In this document: piece by piece, positions 58,129 to 64,000 of the stretch | How positions within the stretch are numbered: the stretch's first letter is position 1 | Layout of the letters: each line of letters begins with the position of its first letter | From: Dietzia psychralcaliphila | Lineage (GTDB): Bacteria > Actinomycetota > Actinomycetes > Mycobacteriales > Mycobacteriaceae | Assembly: GCF_003096095.1 (NCBI RefSeq) | Contig: NZ_CP015453.1 | Coordinates: 1 to 64,000, forward strand | Reading direction: 5' to 3' | DNA length: 64,000 nt | The notes under the pieces: generated by a model | The model's database searches: none | The model's input: only the letters and a program-made list of their open reading frames with translations | What the model was told of the DNA's origin: nothing | Position numbers and translations under genes: made by a program

Positions 58129-58523
58129 TTGATGGTCCTTGCGTGACTGAGAATCATCTCAGTTTAAGTGGTTGCGAGATTCCGATGAGGTCAGAATACC
58201 TGCTAGACGCGGCAGATGTGCGATGGTCACTGTCCGTGTTGAGCATTAATTCAGGTCTCTCCTGCGTGTCGATCTGACGTTGGAAAGAGTCAGTTCTACG
58301 GTCGGTCTATCAGTGACCTACGACACGGTGCGTTAGCGCCGAGAAGGAGTGCCATCAGGAGCTATCACGCCGAGAGCGCCGGGGCGCGTGGTACCCCGAG
58401 CGGCCCGTAGGGCAACACGGGCGCTCGTAAATCGCAGAAGCCGGGAGCTGCAACTCCCGGCCTCCGGACGCGATGCGAGTGCACCGCTTTCAGTTCACGA
58501 CTCCTTCGAAAGGAGCTACGTCT
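58129..58523. other. Leader region of the recombinase-like/transposase-like module
   Basis: I find no supported gene in these 395 bases. They hold the divergent promoters of the zinc-finger gene and the module. Two hairpins are clear. One is a perfect 8-bp stem GCCGGGAG/CTCCCGGC at 58440-58447 and 58454-58461. The other is a 6-bp stem CTCCTT/AAGGAG (58501-58506, 58510-58515) whose right arm is the ribosome-binding site of the following small frame. Confidence 0.5.
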
Positions 58524-58604
58524 ATGTTGACGTACGCAGAATTCGCAGTCAATGTTCGCTCCCGGCGTGTCGCCGCTGTCCAGGGGGTCAGATCCCATGG
58601 GTAG
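58524..58604 (+). CDS. 26-residue coupled small ORF (leader peptide candidate)
   Basis: ATG 58524 follows AAAGGAG at a good distance and opens a 26-codon frame beginning MLTYAEFAVNVRSRR. It ends at TAG 58602-58604, seven bases after the next start codon (ATGGGTAG), so reinitiation at the recombinase-like gene is likely. Its ribosome-binding site lies in a small hairpin. It could be a leader peptide that controls expression of the module, or the displaced true N-terminus of the next protein if there is a frameshift. It is too short for homology judgement. Confidence 0.5.
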   Translation: MLTYAEFAVNVRSRRVAAVQGVRSHG

Positions 58605-59637
58605 GTGGCCTCGTCAATCGACGACTGGGGTAGTTTCCGCGGCAGGACCTTCTTTCGTCAGTCAGTTCGACGTCGCTGCCGATTCACCTAACGCGACACA
58701 GGACAGGCGGGCGCGGCTTGGTCGGGCCGCCGTGCAAGTGGAGGGGCCGTGGGCGGTGGAGGCTCGCAAGCACGCACTGCGACTTCGGCTAGCAGCGCCC
58801 CCACCGCTGATGGACCGCAACGACGTGACGGCGTTGGGCGAGTTGGCCCGGTATTTGGCCTCGTGGGCCGACGGGCGCGGGTATCTCGACCCCGAGGCTG
58901 CATTGCGCGCCGCTGAGATCGATCGCTGGGCGGCACGAGAGATCGCGGCTGGCAGCCCAGCGGGGAGCATCCGCAGCCGGCGCGGTCGCCTCGTTGAGGC
59001 CGCGCGACAATTGCACCCTCTGGAGTTCGGGCCCCCGCGTGGTCCGGGCCCGGTACCGCGACATTCACGATTCTCTCCTCTGACGGAAGCAGACCTTGCG
59101 GCAGCACGGCACGTCCTGTCCGTGGCCCCAGAGGGAATTAGGACCAAGGCTCAGCTGTGCATCGCGTTCGGTCTGGCGGTGGGAGGGCGAGAGAGCGAAC
59201 TGCGCGCACTGCGAGGGTGCGACGTCTATAGCGAGACTGTCGACGGCGAGGAGCGCATCATCGTCAGGCTAGTCAATCGCGAGGGCCGGGAGCGGATTGT
59301 CCCGGCCTTGGACCCTGATGCCGGTGAGTACTTGTCCGCCCGTGCCGAGGCAGTCGGAAGTGGCCTGCTGATCGGCTCCCCTGATAAGAACGCGTTAAAC
59401 CGAGCCCAGGAGCACATGCGCAAGCGTGGCGTCAATATCCAATTCTCGGTTCGCGCTCTTCGCTACCTCTGGCTGCTGCGCTTGGCAGAGCTCGCTCTTC
59501 CCCTGGCGGTGTCGCTACGGATGGCCGACACGTGGAACACCGAAGTGTTCATCGATATCGAATGTTCGCTTCGCGCTTACAGCATCGCAGACACCCTCCG
59601 CCTGATTGATCACGCGAAGCAGGGAGATTCGAAATGA
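58597..59637 (+). CDS. Tyrosine-recombinase-like protein lacking the nucleophile
   Basis: The 346-residue product from ATG 58597 has an integrase-like layout. A helical N-terminal domain (about 70-145) leads to a C-terminal domain. There, IAFGLAVGGRESELRALRGCDV (about 189-210) matches the box I motif with catalytic Arg198. Box II is degenerate: in VRALRYLWLLRL the usual HxLRH appears as R-A-L-R-Y, the later LGH is missing, and the position of the nucleophilic Tyr reads TEVFID (Phe318). Catalysis by the standard mechanism is therefore unlikely. Its stop overlaps the following DDE-like gene in ATGA. It may act as a DNA-binding partner of that protein. Confidence 0.7.
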   Translation: MGRWPRQSTTGVVSAAGPSFVSQFDVAADSPNATQDRRARLGRAAVQVEGPWAVEARKHALRLRLAAPPPLMDRNDVTALGELARYLASWADGRGYLDPEAALRAAEIDRWAAREIAAGSPAGSIRSRRGRLVEAARQLHPLEFGPPRGPGPVPRHSRFSPLTEADLAAARHVLSVAPEGIRTKAQLCIAFGLAVGGRESELRALRGCDVYSETVDGEERIIVRLVNREGRERIVPALDPDAGEYLSARAEAVGSGLLIGSPDKNALNRAQEHMRKRGVNIQFSVRALRYLWLLRLAELALPLAVSLRMADTWNTEVFIDIECSLRAYSIADTLRLIDHAKQGDSK

Positions 59638-61364
59638 CGAACGGGAAAGAGGCCGACGCCGGTCGCTATCGCAACAGCAGTGTCAGCGCAGCAGTTGATC
59701 TCGTATCTCGGTCTAACGCAGTGGGGATGATCACCGCCTGGCAGCGAGAAGACGGGATCGTGCAACGACCGGCACACCGCCACCCTCAATTCACCCTCCA
59801 GGCCGTCCTGGTCGCAATGGTCCTGATTCCAGAAATCGGGGTGACCACGACCGTGCGGGAGATCCTCCGAACCATCTATTCACTGACCGACCTCCAATTG
59901 AGCACGGTGGGGATGACGATCAATAGTGAAGCGCGCGCGGCGTTCGATGACGATCCGAAGAATCGGGAAGAAGCTAGGTTTCGGGCCTGGCTACACGCGC
60001 AAGTGACCTGTATCGACTCGTTCTGGGACCTGCCTGCACGGACTATGAGCAACGGCGACTTTGCTACCGCGCTCGCAGCCCGGACCCCAGATGAGCGCGC
60101 ATTGGCGAGCAGACGCAACCTCCGTGCGGGTGAGCTCGTCAACAGCCTGATTGCAGCATCGATCGACTGGCCTGGATTGGCGAGGTGGCGCGGTGACATG
60201 GTTGCCGACGAGACGATCCTTGACCTTGCCGCTGTAGGAGAAGGCATGGGATCGAAGCCCGACAAGATCAAGTCGGCCGTTTCTCGCGCACGCTTCTACA
60301 TCCGCCAGGACAACAACGAAGTTCGCGGCGACGGTGCCTCGGCTACGCGAACCCGAAAAATGGCCTTCGGCATCGGGGTGACCGCGGTGATGGCGATTGG
60401 GCCCATCCGCGCACCGGGGGCTGTACCCCGCACCATCCTGGCGGTGGAAGTCGGCGGGCCCACATCAGGAGACGCAGCCGCATTAATGCGATGCCTTGAG
60501 CGAATCGATGGCTGGCCGCAAACGCCGAAGCCCAGATCGCGCCAGCGAAATCGACTTCTGGGAGTCGACATGGGCTATCGCGCTAAGCCCGAATTGGCGC
60601 ACTTCCTCTTGACCCGCCGGATCGATCGCATCCACCGGTATCCGAAGTCAGACAAGCACGCAGGACGCCGCACCACCTTCATCCTTCCCTCGGTATGGCC
60701 CACAGAGGAGATCCGTGACCAGAAGGCACCAACGCTGCCCGGGCCGGTGCTGGCATGGGGAGACTTCTACTGTCCAGCTGCAATGGATCGACTCGTCGGA
60801 AACCCGACTCACCGGCTCCGACAGATCAACGAAGATCCCGCAGGCCTGGACCGGTACGACAAGATGCTTGCCGAGCGCCTCCCGTTCGTCATGGGACGCC
60901 TGGATCGCCCGCGGCTCCGTGACATCAAGCGAGCCGCCCGCCTACCGGGAGAGGCGAAGGACCTCAGGTGGAAATGCAGGCTCCAATGCCCGGCTGAACA
61001 AGGCCGCGTGCGATGCCCTCTCAAACCGCACAGCCTCGACGGCGACCACACCAAACCACTGGCGGCGCCGGACTGGGACCCCAGCCGGTACCAGTGCTGT
61101 CAGTCAGAAGTAACCGTCACCCTCAGCGAGCGGCAACTGTCGTCATTCCAACCCGGGCCGACACCAGGCAGCTTCGAATACCAGAGCATCCTCGATACCT
61201 ACCGGTCACGGACCGAAAGTAGGTTCGCTCACCTGAAGCACCCTTGCGTAACCGCGGTGAAACGCACCAACGTCGGACCACGCAGAGAACCCCTGCTCAT
61301 GCTGCAGATCGGCATCGCCATCGCAGTCAGCAACCTCAAGCTTCAGCGGAACTTCAAACAGTAG
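59634..61364 (+). pseudogene. DDE-transposase-like protein with C-terminus cut by IS256
   Basis: The present frame encodes 576 residues. A transposase-like helical region (FTLQAVLVAMVLIPEIGVTTTVREIL) precedes an RNase-H-like core. Candidate acidic residues are D192 (MVADETILD), D312 (LGVDMGYRAK) and E528 in R-x3-E-x6-K (YRSRTESRFAHLK). A Cys-rich insert (C448, C452, C461, C488, C489) may bind zinc. IS256 copy 2 inserted at codon 573. The original frame continues at 62797-62893 and would give 604 residues. Loss of the last 31 residues leaves the presumed active site intact, so activity may persist. It is coupled to the recombinase-like gene. Confidence 0.72.
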
Positions 61365-62796
61365 TGCCCCATAGTGTGGTGTAACTCGGTGGCCGAGATC
61401 GTCTCCGACATCCGTGTCGTTGACGGATGTAGAGCGGCCACCGCGTGATCCTTCGAGTCAACCGTCTAAAGAATCCTCGAGGAGTCATCGCGATGACCGC
61501 ACCCCATATTGTCGACCCTGCAGGCCTGCTTGGCCAAGCCCTATCCGATGCATCACCGGATCTGATGCGTGAGCTGCTGCAGACCATGATCAACGCATTG
61601 CTGTCCGCCGACGCCGACGCCGTGTGCGGCGCCGAATGGAACGCTCGCACCGCCGAGCGCACCAACCGGCGCAACGGCTACCGCCACCGGCCCCTGGACA
61701 CCCGCGTCGGCACCGTCGACGTCGCCGTGCCGAAGCTGCGCTCGGGCAGCTACTTCCCCGAGTGGTTACTCGAACGCCGCAAGCGGGCCGAGTCCGCGCT
61801 GATCACCGTCGTGGCGGACTGCTACCTGGCCGGGGTCTCCACCCGCCGGATGGACAAACTCGTCAAGACCCTGGGCATCGACTCGCTCTCCAAGTCGCAG
61901 GTCTCCCGCATGGCCGAACACCTCGACGAGCAGGTCGCCGCGTTCCGGCACCGCCGCCTGGACGAGGCCGGGCCATTCACTTTCGTCACCGCCGACGCGC
62001 TGACGATCAAAGTCCGCGAGAGCAACCAGGTCGTCAAGGCCGCCGTCCTGCTGGCCACCGGCGTCAACGGCGACGGCCACCGCGAGGTCCTGGGCATGCA
62101 GGTCGCCACCAGCGAGACCAAGGCCTCGTGGAACACCTTCTTCGCCGACCTGGTCGCCCGCGGCCTGGGCGGGGTACGACTGGTGACCTCCGATGCCCAC
62201 GCCGGGCTCGTCGAGGCGATCGCGGCGAATTTGCCGGGAGCCGCATGGCAGCGCTGCCGCACCCACTACGCGGCCAACCTCATGGCCGTGTGCCCCAAGT
62301 CGATGTGGCCGGCCGTGAAGGCGATGCTGCACAGCGTGTATGACCAGCCCACCGCCACCGCGGTACACGAGCAGTTCGACCGGCTCCTGGAATACGCCGA
62401 CGGCAGGCTGCCCGACATGGCTGACCACCTCGGCGATGCCCGCGAGGACCTCCTCGCGTTCACCACGTTCCCCGACGACGTCTGGCGACAGATCTGGTCC
62501 AACAACCCCACCGAGCGACTCAACCGCGAGATCCGCCGCCGCACCGACGTCGTGGGCATCTTCCCCAACCGCGAGGCCATCGTCCGCCTCATCGGCGCAG
62601 TCCTGGCGGAGCAGACCGACGAATGGGCCGAAGGACGCCGCTACCTCGGACTCGAAGTCCTGGCCCGCTGCCGACTCACACTGACCACCGGCACCAGCTC
62701 GACGACGGAGGTGACCACCGATCCACTGATGCAACTACCCGCCTGATCACCAACGAAGGATCAAAAACCAGTTACACCACTACTAGGGGCTTGACC
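61360..62796 (+). mobile_element. IS256-family element, copy 2
   Basis: The 1437-bp element is in plus orientation, from AGTAGTGCCCC to GGGGCTTGACC. The direct repeat CTTCAAAC flanks it at 61352-61359 and 62797-62804. It has the same length and predicted transposase as copy 1. It inserted near the 3' end of the DDE-like gene. The TAG formed by the target C-A and the element start now ends that gene. Confidence 0.95.
61493..62746 (+). CDS. IS256-family transposase (copy 2)
   Basis: This is the same 417-residue Mutator-type transposase as copy 1, with D168, D234 and E341, from ATG 61493 after GAGGAG. It is transcribed away from the interrupted DDE-like gene's end and towards the secreted-protein gene. 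Identical protein sequence at both loci points to recent duplication within this genome. Confidence 0.95.
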   Translation: MTAPHIVDPAGLLGQALSDASPDLMRELLQTMINALLSADADAVCGAEWNARTAERTNRRNGYRHRPLDTRVGTVDVAVPKLRSGSYFPEWLLERRKRAESALITVVADCYLAGVSTRRMDKLVKTLGIDSLSKSQVSRMAEHLDEQVAAFRHRRLDEAGPFTFVTADALTIKVRESNQVVKAAVLLATGVNGDGHREVLGMQVATSETKASWNTFFADLVARGLGGVRLVTSDAHAGLVEAIAANLPGAAWQRCRTHYAANLMAVCPKSMWPAVKAMLHSVYDQPTATAVHEQFDRLLEYADGRLPDMADHLGDAREDLLAFTTFPDDVWRQIWSNNPTERLNREIRRRTDVVGIFPNREAIVRLIGAVLAEQTDEWAEGRRYLGLEVLARCRLTLTTGTSSTTEVTTDPLMQLPA

Positions 62797-62893
62797 CTTC
62801 AAACCAGACCACACGGACGTGATCGAACGGAACTTCAAGCTGACAGACCGCGCCCTCGGACGGAAGGCCACGCGCAAACCATATCGATCCTGA
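62797..62893 (+). pseudogene. Displaced 3' end of the DDE-like gene
   Basis: Starting in the second copy of the duplication, the frame of the DDE-like protein resumes as FKPDHTDVIERNFKLTDRAL and runs 31 codons to TGA 62891-62893. It contains a second NFK after the one at the junction. It has no start and should not be translated. Confidence 0.85.
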
Positions 62894-62913
62894 CCTGACC
62901 TACCCCCTCAGCC

Positions 62914-62953
62914 GGCTGGACCCCGACCGTCAAACGACGGCCGGGGCCCAGCC
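62914..62953 (+). terminator. Hairpin after the DDE-like gene
   Basis: GGCTGG, CCCCG and CCGTC (62914-62931) pair with GACGG, CGGGG and CCAGCC (62936-62953) around AAAC, with two single-base bulges on each side. It lies 20 bases after the displaced stop and probably marks the original end of the module's transcript. Confidence 0.55.
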
Positions 62954-63219
62954 GCGTCCGTCACAGGCGATCCAAGCGGTACTTTCCGGGCATCCTCGGC
63001 AGCTCACGCCTACGGCGCGATCTCGGCCGGTGTGCAACAGCGCCGACAGAATCGGCGTTGACTGTCGGATGTGGCGGAAGATCGCGACTCAGGGCACAAA
63101 GCTGCAGGTCAGGTCTCGTAACCACGTGGAGTGATCCTTGCGGAACTTTCGGGCAAACCTTGCGGTTTCGCCGCGTGAAAACCACCCCAGTGCTCGACGT
63201 TTCAACTCCTCACCACAGA
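62954..63219. other. Intergenic stretch without a recognisable gene
   Basis: Short frames exist on both strands but none looks coding. I see no tRNA, repeat or element end here. It may contain the right border of the accessory region, but no attachment site is visible. Confidence 0.5.
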
Positions 63220-63299
63220 AATGCCCCGAATGCTGGTTCTCCAGGATTCGGGGCATTCCACGTTTCTAGGGTGCCGGTTAGTCTGGGACCCTAGAAACG
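63220..63299. terminator. Two adjacent strong hairpins downstream of the secreted-protein gene
   Basis: Hairpin 1 (63220-63257) has a perfect 12-bp stem AATGCCCCGAAT/ATTCGGGGCATT, with an inner CTGG-TTCT-CCAG. Hairpin 2 (63261-63299) has a perfect 12-bp stem CGTTTCTAGGGT/ACCCTAGAAACG around 15 bases. Hairpin 2 ends four bases before the stop of the minus-strand gene at 63304, so it can serve as its terminator. Hairpin 1 could end transcripts coming from the IS256 side. Confidence 0.7.
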
Positions 63300-63303
63300 G
63301 ACT

Positions 63304-63807
63304 CTAGAAGAAGTTCATCCCAGAGGAGATGAGGGCCGGCCCCTCGCTGACAATGCTCCCCATGGGGTTCTCGGCGCCACCGACGGCGATGGTCCTGGTG
63401 ACCGGGACGTTGTCCGTGGCGCAGTAGGTGATGAGCGAATGCACGCCGGTCGGGACGTCTTCGGCGGACAGGGTGACCGGACGGGTCACCACAGGGAAGG
63501 CGACGGGGTTGCCCGAGTCGGTACGCAGGACCGTGGTCCTCTCACCGGAGAGAGTGCCGACGATGTTGTCCAAGCTGATGTTCTTGATCATGTCGGCTAT
63601 GCCCTGGGCATCGTCGCGCTCGGCGATCACGGCGACGCATCCGTCGACGGGGGCGGTGAGCCCGGCCTTGAAGGTGGCCGAGACGGCGTTCCCGTCGACG
63701 TTGTAGCTGGCGGTGGCTGCAGAGGCGATACCGGCGGCGCCGACGGTGACCGCCGCGGAGGCGGCTAGGGCTGCGGCGACACGCGTGGCGATTCGAGAAA
63801 AACTCAT
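63304..63807 (-). CDS. Small secreted protein of unknown function
   Basis: The 167-residue product has a clear signal peptide (RIATRVAAALAASAAVTVGAAGIASA), with an ASA-A cleavage site near residue 30, and AGGAG before ATG 63807. The mature part of about 137 residues is mainly beta-type with two Cys (GCVAVIAE and LITYCATD) that may form a disulphide. I do not recognise the family. Base composition is again like the backbone. Confidence 0.78.
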   Translation of the reverse strand: MSFSRIATRVAAALAASAAVTVGAAGIASAATASYNVDGNAVSATFKAGLTAPVDGCVAVIAERDDAQGIADMIKNISLDNIVGTLSGERTTVLRTDSGNPVAFPVVTRPVTLSAEDVPTGVHSLITYCATDNVPVTRTIAVGGAENPMGSIVSEGPALISSGMNFF

Positions 63808-64000
63808 GGGAGCTCCTGGTGAGTGGGTGGGTGCAGGGTGGAAATGGTCGTGGCCCTCCGGCGACGGAGCCGGTTCGGACTGGCGAATAGTGCGCGGGCG
63901 GGACTCGTCGGCCTCACCGTCCTTGTTCTCTATCGGGAGCCCGCTGGTCGCACGAGCGGAATTTCGGTTCGTCCCTGCGGCAGCAGGCAGCGGGGACGAA
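63808..64000. other. Upstream region of the secreted-protein gene
   Basis: These 193 bases contain the ribosome-binding site and presumably the promoter of the secreted-protein gene. I see no further gene before the window ends. Confidence 0.5.

Noticed and set aside
58552-59637. Longer start at 58552 for the recombinase-like protein
   Set aside because: That ATG lacks a ribosome-binding site, while ATG 58597 is placed for reinitiation from the small upstream frame. The extra 15 residues look unrelated.
55876-62796. Composite IS256 transposon carrying the recombinase-like module
   Set aside because: Each IS256 copy has its own 8-bp duplication, and the second lies inside the module's last gene, so they inserted separately.
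62961-63294. Short frames on both strands before the hairpin pair
   Set aside because: No ribosome-binding site, no domain, Arg/Pro/Cys-rich composition, and the hairpins lie inside or directly after them.

Overview
The window is high-GC actinobacterial DNA of the Mycobacteriales, and it most resembles Dietzia. It opens with dnaA-dnaN-recF-dciA-gyrB-gyrA, then tRNA-Ile and tRNA-Ala. It also holds the conserved ppiA / rhomboid / PH-domain / crgA / pabA / pknB-pknA-pbpA-rodA-pstP-fhaB-fhaA block found near oriC in Mycobacterium. An AlkB-rubredoxin fusion with a neighbouring TetR regulator is the main hint towards Dietzia. The genus is an inference from gene content; no database was searched.

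Layout. 1-12.7 kb: replication and topoisomerase genes, one secreted lipase, two tRNAs. 12.7-31 kb: metabolic backbone. This includes an MFS exporter, a likely steroid/lipid catabolic cluster (SnoaL-like protein, ketosteroid-dehydrogenase-like flavoprotein, three paralogous hotdog thioesterases, an SDR), the alkane hydroxylase fusion with its TetR regulator, an ABC exporter, a membrane alpha/beta-hydrolase, a multifunctional-enzyme-type SDR, a TrpB2-type enzyme and a GNAT protein. 29.5-42.6 kb: peptidyl-prolyl isomerase, rhomboid protease, and the cell-division and cell-wall signalling block. There the Ser/Thr kinases PknA/PknB, phosphatase PstP, FHA proteins, SEDS protein RodA and transpeptidase PbpA form one tightly overlapping minus-strand operon. 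42.7 kb: tRNA-Leu(CAG) with a strong terminator.

Accessory region, 43-62.9 kb. Directly after tRNA-Leu the base composition drops and a defence block begins: a complete type I restriction-modification operon (hsdM-hsdS-hsdR) followed by a DUF262/DUF1524 GmrSD-type nuclease. Beyond it lies a nest of mobile DNA. A complete IS21-family element (6-bp target duplication) splits an EcsC-family gene. An orphan istB follows. Two same-length IS256-family copies with identical predicted transposases lie in inverted orientation, each with its own 8-bp target duplication. Between them is an unusual coupled gene set: a 26-codon ORF, a tyrosine-recombinase-like protein that appears to lack its nucleophile, and a DDE-transposase-like protein whose last residues were cut off by the second IS256 copy. 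A divergent small zinc-finger gene lies alongside. This set is my best candidate for an under-described mobile system.

Other points of interest are a cluster of four consensus DnaA boxes between the PH-domain gene and crgA, about 30 kb from dnaA, and a habit of 16-26 bp short tandem repeats at gene boundaries across the backbone. The window ends with a small secreted protein gene.
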